Shown here piece after piece: positions 1-6,305 of a stretch of DNA of 6,305 bases. Position 1 is the stretch's first letter; each line of letters starts with the position of its first letter. The position numbers and the translations under genes were made by a program. The notes below the pieces were generated by a model. That model saw only the letters and a program-made list of their open reading frames with translations, did no database searches and was not told the DNA's origin. The stretch comes from Candidatus Sumerlaeota bacterium. Lineage in GTDB: Bacteria; Sumerlaeota; Sumerlaeia; MVZB01; JAJFLK01. The stretch lies in assembly GCA_021772735.1 (NCBI GenBank), contig JAJFLK010000526.1, positions 1 to 6,305 of the forward strand, given 5' to 3'.

Positions 1-98
1 GCGTCGATGAGATCAAGGTAGGGATTAGGGCTTGTCCAGCGGATCGAACGGGGCTTAGACTCTGATTCCGTCGCCCGCGCCGGTCTGGACGCGGTATA
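1..98. other. Left-edge stretch with no supported gene
   Basis: No reading frame here can be tied to a known protein. One forward frame (from base 3) is open from the edge and stops with TGA at 63-65, so it could be the last 20 codons of an upstream gene, but the short peptide is not recognisable. One reverse frame is also open to the edge but has no ATG, GTG or TTG start in the part visible. The stretch probably carries the promoter of the LON-domain gene. Confidence 0.4.
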
Positions 99-100
99 AT
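95..100 (+). promoter_or_regulatory. Possible -10 promoter element before the LON-domain gene
   Basis: The hexamer TATAAT is an exact match to the sigma-70 -10 consensus, set in very GC-rich sequence. No convincing -35 hexamer lies 16-18 bases upstream, and the TG of an extended -10 is missing, so the call rests on the hexamer alone. The hexamer overlaps the ATG at 99. If it is a real -10, transcription would begin near 106-108, downstream of that ATG, leaving the ATG at 180 as the usable start with a leader of about 70 bases. Confidence 0.35.
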
Positions 101-179
101 GGACACGCCGGAGGATCAGGGCGAATTGCCGAGGCGACCTCGCGAGCGCGACGCTTCGGGACGCGAAACTGAAGAAGAG

Positions 180-848
180 ATGATTCCTGAATACCTTAAC
201 ATCCCAGTCTTTCCACTGCCGAACGTGACGTTTTTTCCCCGCACGCTGCTGCCCCTACACGTCTTCGAGCCGCGATATCGTAAGATGATCAGCGCGTGCC
301 TGGCTGGGGACCGCATGCTCGGCGTGGCTCTGCTGCGCGAGGGCTGGCAGAAGGATTATTTCGGCCGTCCGCCGATCCATCGGACATTCGGCGTGGGCAA
401 GATCATCGATCATGAAGAGCTGAACGACGGCTGCTTTAACATCATGGTCGAAGGATTGTGGCGAGTCAGGCTTATCAATGAGTTTGAGGGCACGGATTTC
501 AGGGCCGGGCATGTCGCCGTCCTTCAGGATGGTCCCATCGACCAGATCCACGATGACATCGCACTCGTGCATCGCGACCTGATCGACGATTGCGACAAGC
601 TCTCCGAGCTGCTGCCGGAGTATCAGGAGACGCTGCGCAACGTCTGGGGCGTGCATCCGCACCCGTGCGTTGCCGGCGATATGCTGGCCGCGTCGATCGT
701 TATCGATTCATACGACCGCCAGTCCATCCTTGAGGAGCCAGATCCGCTGCGCCGGATGCAGCTCGTCGCAATCCAGATCAAGAACATTCTTTACCAACTC
801 TCCGGCGACATGGCCGAGGCCGAACAAGAGATCCTCGAAGAGGATTGA
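180..848 (+). CDS. Stand-alone LON-type substrate-binding (LON N-terminal) domain protein
   Basis: The 222-residue product has the start typical of the LON substrate-binding domain (PUA-like beta fold): residues 7-34 read as an N-I-P-V-F-P-L-P-N-V block, then L-P-L-H-V-F-E-P-R-Y-R. The segment GVALLREGWQKDYFGRPPIH (48-67) and the beta-rich stretch to about 115 continue the fold; residues 120-222 look mainly helical. There is no AAA+ module or Ser-Lys protease domain, so it is not Lon protease itself. Small cytoplasmic proteins of this type are widespread; their molecular role is poorly established, and substrate or protein binding is an inference. I chose ATG 180 because the family homology begins just after it and it has a purine-rich GAAGAAG upstream. 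An in-frame ATG at 99 would add 27 charged residues without family resemblance, has no Shine-Dalgarno site, and lies inside a TATAAT. It is convergent with pilT, with 49 bases between stops. Confidence 0.87.
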   Translation: MIPEYLNIPVFPLPNVTFFPRTLLPLHVFEPRYRKMISACLAGDRMLGVALLREGWQKDYFGRPPIHRTFGVGKIIDHEELNDGCFNIMVEGLWRVRLINEFEGTDFRAGHVAVLQDGPIDQIHDDIALVHRDLIDDCDKLSELLPEYQETLRNVWGVHPHPCVAGDMLAASIVIDSYDRQSILEEPDPLRRMQLVAIQIKNILYQLSGDMAEAEQEILEED

Positions 849-897
849 GGCGGAGCCGCCCCTGTTCGAGGCGATCCTGCCCGCGCGCGGATTTTCG

Positions 898-1944
898 TTA
901 CACATGCTCGAATGAATCGGGGAAGCGGGCTTTTGCGAGCGCGTCATCGTAAGTGATGAGGCCGCGCTGGTAGAGCAGTTTGAGCGATTTATCCATCGTC
1001 AGCATGCCTTGATCGGTCGCGGTTTGCATGATGGTCATGAGCTGTTCGGTTTTCGAAGCTCGCAGGATCTGGCGCACGGCGGTCGAGCCGACGAGAATCT
1101 CCGTGGCCACAACTCGCCCCCTGCCTCCGGGGACCGGAAGAAGCTGCTGGGAGATAATGGCCTGGATCGCGCCGGCGAACATCATCCGCACCTGATTTTG
1201 CTGGTGAGATGGAAAGACATCGATCACGCGATCCACCGTCTGCATCACGTCCGGAGTGTGGATCGTGGCGAGGACGAGGTGGCCGGTTTCGGCGGCGGTC
1301 AGGGCCGTCGAGATCGTATCGAGATCGCGCATCTCGCCGACGATGATGACGTCGGGATCCTGGCGAAGCGCGTGACGCAGCGCGATACCGAAGGCTTTGG
1401 TGTCGTGGCCGATTTCGCGCTGCTTGACGATGCTTCGTTTGTTTTTGTGCAGATATTCGATCGGGTCTTCGATCGTGATGATCATGCACTGGCGTTCGGA
1501 GTTGATCTGATCGACGATGGCGGCCATGGTCGTCGACTTGCCCGATCCCGTGGGGCCGGTGACGAGGATCAGCCCCTGCTCTTTACGCGCAAGTTCCTCG
1601 ACGATGTTCGGGAGGCCGAGCTGGCGGATCGTCCGGATCTCCTCGCTGACGACGCGGAACGCGGCCTCGGTATACCCACGTTGTCGGTGGACGTTGACGC
1701 GGAATCGGCCGACCTCGCGCAACGAAAGCGAGCAATCCAGCTCCAGGTCTTTGACGAAGCGTTCTTTCTGAACGTCGCTCAGGACCGAGAAAATGAGATC
1801 CTGCAGCTCTTTGGGGTTGAGGCGGGGCAGATCGAGCGGTTCGAGCCTGCCGTTGAGGCGGACCATCGGCGGGCTCATCGAAACCAGATGCAGGTCCGAT
1901 GCGCCCATGCTGACGACTTCGCCCAGAATTTCCTTAATATCCAT
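898..1944 (-). CDS. pilT: Type IV pilus retraction ATPase PilT
   Basis: The 348-residue product is a full-length PilT-family hexameric ATPase, which in known systems sits at the inner-membrane base of type IV pili and uses ATP to depolymerise pilin for twitching motility or DNA uptake. The N-terminal domain carries the SDLHL signature (16-20). The motor domain shows the Walker A loop GPTGSGKS (130-137, Lys136), the Asp box IEDPIEYLH (158-166), the Walker B region DPDVIIVGEMRD (196-207, Glu204) and the His box with His222 and His229. The C-terminal AIRNLIRE-type motif of PilT appears as AVRQILRA (289-296). These features and the length favour PilT over the longer PilB/GspE assembly ATPases; PilU is the nearest alternative. 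ATG 1944 is preceded by AGGAAAGAG on the coding strand (1951-1959), a good ribosome-binding site six bases away. The gene lies 39 bases after the DUF58 gene on the same strand. No other pilus gene is in the window. Confidence 0.96.
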   Translation of the reverse strand: MDIKEILGEVVSMGASDLHLVSMSPPMVRLNGRLEPLDLPRLNPKELQDLIFSVLSDVQKERFVKDLELDCSLSLREVGRFRVNVHRQRGYTEAAFRVVSEEIRTIRQLGLPNIVEELARKEQGLILVTGPTGSGKSTTMAAIVDQINSERQCMIITIEDPIEYLHKNKRSIVKQREIGHDTKAFGIALRHALRQDPDVIIVGEMRDLDTISTALTAAETGHLVLATIHTPDVMQTVDRVIDVFPSHQQNQVRMMFAGAIQAIISQQLLPVPGGRGRVVATEILVGSTAVRQILRASKTEQLMTIMQTATDQGMLTMDKSLKLLYQRGLITYDDALAKARFPDSFEHV

Positions 1945-1983
1945 CGATTGCTCTTTCCTGGCGTGCGATTAACGGGAACCAGA

Positions 1984-3237
1984 TTATCGGCCTGGGGCGG
2001 CCGGCGTATTGTCTGCTCTTGGAGCGGCGGCTTCGTCGGCGCTTCCCACCCCTATATGGATGGTCCGCCCCGGGGCCGTTCCAAGATCGATTCGGCGGCG
2101 CGCGTCGGTCTCGTGCCGGGCGCCGGGTGATTCATCTGTCTTGTCGGTGTGCGCGGAGGCCTCGGCGCGCGGCCCGATCCAGATCTCGGCGCATTCGGCC
2201 TCGGAATCCAGTGGCGCGACCGGCCGATCGAAGCGTTCGATCTCTGCAAGCGCCAGCCTCCGCATCATGGCGCGCAAATGCTCGCGACCGCCAGCCGGTT
2301 CGACCGGGCCGGTCGGCAGGAGCAGGCCGACCTCATAATCGCGATTGATGAAGTGACGCGCGAGCGATGCAGTCAGGCTGATGGCGTTCTCGAAGCACTC
2401 GATCTCGTCGGTCGTCGGGCTCGCCGATGCGTGGAAATCAAGCACGAGCCGAATCTTCTTCATATCCTCGGCTTCATACTCGCGGACGAGGAGCCCGCCG
2501 CCCTTGGCCGAGAGTTTCCAGTGGATCGAGCGGGCGGGATCGCCGGGTTGATACGGGCGAATGGAAAACAGGCTGATGCCCGAGCCCTTCTTTTGGATTT
2601 CGAGATCGCCCGTCAGCGATCCGACGCGGCGCAGCGCGGGAGCGACCGAGACGAGGCGAGGGAAGACGATCACTTCGGCAGGTTTGCCGCGCCGGGTCCA
2701 GAACTCGAGGAAGCCGAACGGAAAGCATGTCGACAGAAGCATCGGTCCCACGCCGAAACGGCCTCGTCTGGCGAATCTGACTTTGATCGTGCCGCGCTGG
2801 GTCTTGCCCGGTTCGATCGATATGAAGTGCACGGCGTCGGCGCTGGCGCTGCCCGGCGCAATCCGGCTGACAACCAGCCCGTAATGGCCCAGCGCAGCCT
2901 TGGGATGAGAGGCCTCGATCTGGACTTCGCTCTCTGTGCCCGCATGAATGTCGCTGGGAAATCGGCGCGTGATGGCGATGCCCCGCAGATTGAGCCCACC
3001 GAGAGCGAGCGAGAGAGTGCCCAGACCAAGAAGCGTCGAACCCATGACATAGAGCAGATTCGTCCCGGTGTTAAACGCGGCGACCATGATCAGGAGAGCC
3101 ACGGCCGATGCGCCGATACCCGCACGCAGCGGTTTGACTCCGCGCGCAAATGCGCGGTCGAGGAGGCTCGCGCCCTCGGCCCGATCGCGCACGGCCCGGC
3201 CCCTGAGATTTTGTTTGCCTGGATTGGAAAAACTCAC
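1984..3237 (-). CDS. DUF58 domain-containing membrane protein
   Basis: The 417-residue product has two hydrophobic segments near its N-terminus (about 41-56 and 60-81), followed by a beta-rich region and the DUF58 signature at about 226-255, including PYQPGDPARSIHWKLSAKGG and then LLVREYE. The segment after it (KKIRLVLDF, 260-268) resembles the start of the von Willebrand A-like fold associated with this family, though I cannot trace a full metal-binding site. DUF58 proteins are usually encoded beside MoxR-type AAA+ ATPases and transglutaminase-like proteins and are thought to help in assembly or modification of envelope complexes; neither partner is seen here. The start is GTG, since the ATG one base upstream is out of frame and is followed at once by TGA. 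Residues 355-417 form an Ala/Arg/Asp-rich tail likely to be disordered. The gene precedes pilT by 39 bases and may share its transcript. Confidence 0.92.
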   Translation of the reverse strand: MSFSNPGKQNLRGRAVRDRAEGASLLDRAFARGVKPLRAGIGASAVALLIMVAAFNTGTNLLYVMGSTLLGLGTLSLALGGLNLRGIAITRRFPSDIHAGTESEVQIEASHPKAALGHYGLVVSRIAPGSASADAVHFISIEPGKTQRGTIKVRFARRGRFGVGPMLLSTCFPFGFLEFWTRRGKPAEVIVFPRLVSVAPALRRVGSLTGDLEIQKKGSGISLFSIRPYQPGDPARSIHWKLSAKGGGLLVREYEAEDMKKIRLVLDFHASASPTTDEIECFENAISLTASLARHFINRDYEVGLLLPTGPVEPAGGREHLRAMMRRLALAEIERFDRPVAPLDSEAECAEIWIGPRAEASAHTDKTDESPGARHETDARRRIDLGTAPGRTIHIGVGSADEAAAPRADNTPAAPGR

Positions 3238-3363
3238 ATACTGTCTCCCAGGTTCGGGCCCGAGAGTCCCTCGCGCCGATCCGTGCCGATACGATCCCCT
3301 GCGGCGCCCGCCGCTGAATCTCTTATTCTATTACGATCCGAGCTTGCCGCTCTCCGAACTCCC
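3238..3363. promoter_or_regulatory. Divergent intergenic region, probable two-way promoter region
   Basis: These 126 bases separate two genes that point away from each other, so promoters for both are expected here. The only AT-rich island is at about 3318-3336. It contains TAGAAT on the reverse strand (3325-3330, five of six matches to the -10 consensus), while the forward strand offers only weak matches such as TATTCT (3324-3329). I found no good -35 partner for either, and no clear operator palindrome. The forward reading frame of the binding-protein gene stays open across this region, so a longer N-terminus (for example GTG 3283) cannot be ruled out from the frame alone. Confidence 0.4.
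3244..3249 (-). promoter_or_regulatory. Ribosome-binding site supporting the GTG start of the DUF58 gene
   Basis: On the coding strand the sequence reads GGGAGA, then six bases, then GTG (3237-3235). This spacing supports the GTG as the true start; no in-frame ATG lies close by. Confidence 0.6.
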
Positions 3364-4656
3364 GTGAATTGGTTCGATCCAGCCCCACGCAGGCTCCTTG
3401 TGACGCTGTTGGTCGTCGTCTCGGCCATCGTGAGTATCATAACGCCGGTGGGGAGTCCATCCGGCTTTGCCCAGAGCCCAGGGGCCGCTGAGCCTGCAGA
3501 GGCCGGTCCCGAGGATGCGTCGGGTTCGGATGACGCGCGGCTGCGGGGCGACGCCACATCCAGAGCCGGGCGCGCTTTCAAGATCGGATTCCTGGAGAGC
3601 GGGGCTGATCTGGCGCCCGCGCGCCACCTCGTCGCCGAGCTGCGCGACGCCCTGGGGGCGGGCGGGGCTGCGAGCGTTGCGATGGCTGAGGCGGGGTATA
3701 CGCAGATCTCCTTGCGTCCCTGCGATGATCCCGCGGATCTGCTCCAGCGGCTTCGCGCCGGGGAGTTCGAGCTGGCATTCGCCACGGCGGTTGTCTATAG
3801 CCGGTTGATTCAATCCGGCGCCGAGCTCGCCGATGGTCCGGGCCCGAACGCTGATGTCGCTTACGAGCCGGTTCTTCAATTCGTCCGCAGCGAGAGCGAC
3901 GTGCGCAACCCCAGGGGCGAAGGCGTGATGCGCCAGGGGGTCATTTTCGTCGGGCGCAATGGGCCGCTCGCCGGGCGCGAGTTCTCCGCCGATGATCTTC
4001 GTGCCGAATTCGAGCGTCATGCCCTGGCGGTTTCTGATTCCAACTCGGCGGCCGGATATATCTTCCCCCTCGTCGAGATTCAGGACCGCTTCGGGCAGAT
4101 GAGATCGCAGGCGCCGATCTTTTGCGGGTCCGAAGATGAAGTGGTCAAGCACGTCGTTTCGGGCCTGGCTGAGATCGGGGCATGCTCGCCGGAGACTCTG
4201 GCGCGCGTCGGCTCGGTGCAAATGAACGGGAAGGCTTACGACCTCTACAAGGAGCTTTTCCGCACCGACCTTTTCCCGACCGATCCGATCCTGCTGCGCG
4301 CCGACCTGATGCCTCGCCGCTCGGCGCTCGGCGTCGAGCTCAAGGCCGCTCTGCGCGTTTACTTCATGCAGACCCCCCCGCCCGCGCCGGGCCTGGGGGT
4401 GGTTAAAGCCGAGCGGCGGTCTTATGAATTGATGAGCCGGGCCCTGGACCGCTTCGACCGCCTGAACCGCGACCCCTCGACCGCGGCACCTGTGACGCCC
4501 GACGTAAGGGGCGATGCGAGCGCAGACGCCGACGGCGCGCATGTTGCGGATGTTGAGGGCGAGCCACCGGACCCAGTCCGGGAGCGTTCGATCTTCAAGA
4601 GCGCGCTGCCCGGAGCGATTGAAATTGCGCCCGTGCCGCCGGAGGTCGTTGAATGA
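3364..4656 (+). CDS. Exported PhnD-like periplasmic substrate-binding protein, probable ligand sensor
   Basis: From the GTG at 3364 the product has 430 residues. Residues 1-37 form a good signal peptide: Arg9-Arg10, a hydrophobic core (about 11-28) and a probable cleavage after Phe-Ala-Gln (35-37). A Pro/Ala/Glu-rich linker follows to about 70. Residues 72-335 resemble the phosphonate-binding (PhnD-like) periplasmic family: an FKIGF first strand, the DPADLLQRLRAGEFELAFAT block (122-141), and SDSNSAAGYIFP (224-235), which matches the Ser-rich glycine loop of that family. The tail from about 370 is charged and low in structure. Known relatives bind phosphonate, phosphite or phosphate for ABC transporters, or act as sensing modules, but the ligand cannot be read from the sequence. 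No permease or ABC ATPase is adjacent. Its stop overlaps the kinase start by four bases (ATGA), implying translational coupling and a shared signalling role. The frame is open far upstream across the DUF58 gene, but the signal peptide fixes the likely start near 3364; no clear Shine-Dalgarno site precedes it. Confidence 0.82.
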   Translation: MNWFDPAPRRLLVTLLVVVSAIVSIITPVGSPSGFAQSPGAAEPAEAGPEDASGSDDARLRGDATSRAGRAFKIGFLESGADLAPARHLVAELRDALGAGGAASVAMAEAGYTQISLRPCDDPADLLQRLRAGEFELAFATAVVYSRLIQSGAELADGPGPNADVAYEPVLQFVRSESDVRNPRGEGVMRQGVIFVGRNGPLAGREFSADDLRAEFERHALAVSDSNSAAGYIFPLVEIQDRFGQMRSQAPIFCGSEDEVVKHVVSGLAEIGACSPETLARVGSVQMNGKAYDLYKELFRTDLFPTDPILLRADLMPRRSALGVELKAALRVYFMQTPPPAPGLGVVKAERRSYELMSRALDRFDRLNRDPSTAAPVTPDVRGDASADADGAHVADVEGEPPDPVRERSIFKSALPGAIEIAPVPPEVVE

Positions 4657-5963
4657 ACCTCCTCAATCGCGCGCTCGCGTTTTCTTCCATCGTCGTGCTG
4701 ACGCTCACGATCGCCATCCTGTTTTGGCTTCGCGGGCGCGTCTCGGACGATCTCGAGGGGATTGTAAGCGAGGCGGTCGCCCGCTTCGATGCGCCTGCGG
4801 TTTTGCGCGAACCGACCGATCCGAGCGCCGACTTCGCCTCGGCCGAGGCCTTTGCCGAAGGCGTCGCCCGCAATCGTTTCGTGCGCCGCTTGGTCGTCAC
4901 CAAGCGCAGGTTTGGCGCGCCGGAGGGACGCGACGAGCTGCCCGTCGTGCCGTTCCGGATGGCTGCTGTGCACGGGGACGGGTGGCGAGGGGAACTGGCG
5001 GGAATGACGCGGGTCGCGCTGCGCGGCGACGATCTGACCTACGGTTATCTTTATTTCGATCTGGATCGATCTGAACTGCGCAGCGTGAATTTCGCGATCG
5101 GCGCGACCGCGCTGTCTCTGATTGCGACGCTATTGCTGCTGATCGGGCGTCTCTATCGCCAGGAGACCTCTCTGGTCCGGGTGGGGGGAGAGCTTGCCCA
5201 ACGCAAACGCGAATTGATTCGCATCGAGCGGCTGGCGCTGGCCGGGCAGCTTTCGGCCAACCTGCTCCACGACCTGAAGAAGCCCGTCTCGAACATTCGC
5301 CACAGCCTGGAGGAATTGCAGACGGCGCTCGGCGACTTCGCAGGCTCAGCCATTGCGCTTCGCGAGATCCGCATGCAGGCCGATCTGTTTTTCAACATTC
5401 TGTCCGATAGTCAGATGGAGCGGTTCGTGCGCTCGGACCGAGTGCAGGATGAATACGTCGACGTAAACGAGATCGTGGAATTCTCCCTTCGGCTGGTTCA
5501 TTACGAACGCGGCGGCGTCGAAATTAAACGCGACATGGCCTCGGGTCTGCCGTCGGTGCTCGCGCAGCCTTTCCGCCTCATTCAGGTGATCTCCAATCTC
5601 GTGCTCAACGCGTATCAGGCAATGGACGGCCACGGGGCGCTCGAAGTCGGGACGCGGGCCGAAGAAGGCGGGATTCGAATCGAGGTTGCCGACGACGGCC
5701 CGGGGATCGAAGAGGCGCAGCTCGCTCAGGTTTTCGAGCCGTTCTTCACGACGAAAGCCGCAGCGGACGGCTCCGGGCTTGGCCTGGCGATCTGCCGAAT
5801 GATCGTCGAGGACATGCAGGGCCGAATCGGAGTGGCCTCGCGAGTTGGCGAGCACACGAAATTCTGGGTCTGGCTGCCGACCGAAGATCCCGAAAGTGAA
5901 CCCGGCGTTGAATCCGGCGAAAGACCACACGAAGACACGCGCGAGGGCGACGGATTCGAATAG
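4653..5963 (+). CDS. Two-transmembrane sensor histidine kinase
   Basis: The 436-residue product has a transmembrane helix at about 7-27, a periplasmic region of about 120 residues (28-145) with no family I recognise, and a second transmembrane helix at about 146-167. A likely coiled-coil linker (171-195) leads into the dimerisation and phosphotransfer helix, with the H box LLHDLKKPVSNIRHS (204-218) and His206 as the expected phosphorylated residue. The ATP-binding domain follows with an N box (ISNLVLNAYQAM, 313-324), G1 (DDGPGI, 347-352), F box (FEPFFTT, 361-367) and G2 (GSGLGL, 373-378). All motifs needed for autophosphorylation look intact. The last 25 residues are acidic. There is no receiver domain, and no response regulator gene is in the window. 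The start overlaps the stop of the binding-protein gene as ATGA, so the kinase is probably made together with it and may be controlled by it across the inner membrane. What it senses and which regulator it phosphorylates are unknown. Confidence 0.94.
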   Translation: MNLLNRALAFSSIVVLTLTIAILFWLRGRVSDDLEGIVSEAVARFDAPAVLREPTDPSADFASAEAFAEGVARNRFVRRLVVTKRRFGAPEGRDELPVVPFRMAAVHGDGWRGELAGMTRVALRGDDLTYGYLYFDLDRSELRSVNFAIGATALSLIATLLLLIGRLYRQETSLVRVGGELAQRKRELIRIERLALAGQLSANLLHDLKKPVSNIRHSLEELQTALGDFAGSAIALREIRMQADLFFNILSDSQMERFVRSDRVQDEYVDVNEIVEFSLRLVHYERGGVEIKRDMASGLPSVLAQPFRLIQVISNLVLNAYQAMDGHGALEVGTRAEEGGIRIEVADDGPGIEEAQLAQVFEPFFTTKAAADGSGLGLAICRMIVEDMQGRIGVASRVGEHTKFWVWLPTEDPESEPGVESGERPHEDTREGDGFE

Positions 5964-5999
5964 GTTCTGTCCCGTTACCCGCTTCGCCCGGCTTCGCGT

Positions 6000-6305
6000 T
6001 TATTGTTCGTCCGGCTCTTCGGAGAGGTAACGGACAACCGCCTGGGCAAAGGCCGGATCGGCGACGCAGGTGAGATGATTTACGTCGGGGATAACGGTCA
6101 GCGGAATATCGGGTCGAATGCGCAGGAGCGGATCGACGCCGGCGATGCGTATGAGCAGGTCGTGCTGCGCGATGACGAGCGCGGTGGGCACCTTTATCCC
6201 GCGCAATTGATCCTCGGTGATTCCGAATTGCCAGAATTGAACGAAGCAAGCCCACAATGCCTTGCGCTCGAAGCGATTCGGATTGTATCGATTGCGGCGT
6301 CCGGT
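6000..6305 (-). CDS. Alpha/beta hydrolase-like protein, C-terminal part only (truncated by the window edge)
   Basis: The reverse frame is open from the right edge to a TAA at 6002-6000, giving the last 101 residues of a longer protein; the start lies outside the window. The piece looks like the end of an alpha/beta-hydrolase fold: VPTALVIAQHDLL (39-51 of the fragment) fits the strand that carries the catalytic acid, with Asp49 as the candidate, and VIPDVNHLTCVADP (71-84) fits the loop carrying the catalytic histidine, His77. In most relatives that histidine follows Gly; here it follows Asn. The following helix (AFAQAVVRYL) is also typical. The nucleophile elbow would lie outside the window, so activity and substrate cannot be judged. 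It converges with the kinase gene, with 36 bases between stops, and no clear hairpin terminator lies between them. A TTG at 6257 is not a convincing start because the fold continues upstream. Confidence 0.78.
   Translation of the reverse strand, partial: TGRRNRYNPNRFERKALWACFVQFWQFGITEDQLRGIKVPTALVIAQHDLLIRIAGVDPLLRIRPDIPLTVIPDVNHLTCVADPAFAQAVVRYLSEEPDEQ

Noticed and set aside
1..98. Reverse frame open to the left edge that could be the start of a divergent gene
   Set aside because: It has no ATG, GTG or TTG start in the visible part, and 30-odd residues are too few to judge coding character.
849..860. Short inverted repeat GGCGGAGCCGCC directly after the LON-domain stop codon
   Set aside because: The stem is at most five pairs with a two-base loop, or four with a four-base loop, and no T-run follows. 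It is too weak to call a terminator.
1009..2130. Forward 373-codon frame antisense to pilT
   Set aside because: It mirrors pilT, whose Walker A, Walker B and His motifs are all intact on the other strand. The forward product is rich in Asp, Arg and His with no recognisable fold.
2149..3363. Forward reading frame open across the whole DUF58 gene and running into the binding-protein gene
   Set aside because: The part before about 3364 is antisense to a clearly recognisable DUF58 protein and encodes a charged, Arg/Asp-rich product with no family resemblance. Long antisense frames are expected at this GC content. The signal peptide beginning at 3364 marks the real start region.
3331..4542. Reverse 403-codon frame antisense to the binding-protein gene
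   Set aside because: It is the shadow of a gene with a signal peptide and binding-protein motifs, and its own translation has no domain or start signal that I recognise.
5964..5999. Possible terminator between the convergent kinase and hydrolase genes
   Set aside because: The gap has a near-direct repeat of GCTTCGC but no inverted repeat able to form a stable stem and no T-run on either strand at the right place.
6000..6257. Complete 85-residue small protein starting at TTG 6257
   Set aside because: The frame continues without a stop to the window edge, and the matching residues are the last strands and helix of a larger alpha/beta-hydrolase fold, so it is better read as a truncated gene end.

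Overview
This is a GC-rich, tightly packed bacterial stretch with four complete protein-coding genes on convincing evidence, one gene whose start is in doubt, and one gene cut off by the right edge. The gene types (stand-alone LON-domain protein, PilT ATPase, DUF58 protein, two-transmembrane sensor kinase) and the weak or absent Shine-Dalgarno sites before several genes are compatible with a Planctomycetota-like or other deep-branching Gram-negative bacterium. That placement is an inference from family resemblance only; no rRNA or other marker gene is present. A Gram-negative type envelope is implied by the exported binding protein and the pilus-retraction ATPase.

Layout: (1) 1-98 holds no supported gene. 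(2) A LON-type substrate-binding-domain protein reads rightward to 848. (3) A convergent, leftward pair follows: pilT (1944 to 898), preceded on the same strand by a DUF58 gene (3237 to 1984), with 39 bases between them, so they may form one transcript. (4) A 126-base divergent intergenic region (3238-3363) separates this pair from (5) a rightward two-gene unit. The unit consists of an exported PhnD-like periplasmic binding protein (3364-4656) and a membrane sensor histidine kinase (4653-5963), whose stop and start codons overlap as ATGA. (6) After a 36-base convergent gap, the C-terminal end of a leftward alpha/beta-hydrolase-like gene runs off the right edge (6000-6305).

The most interesting part is the binding protein and kinase pair. 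There is no transporter permease or ATPase beside the binding protein, and it is translationally coupled to a two-transmembrane kinase. The simplest reading is a split sensor in which the periplasmic protein binds a small ligand and reports to the kinase. No response regulator lies in the window. I see no mobile element, CRISPR array, tRNA, rRNA or convincing terminator.
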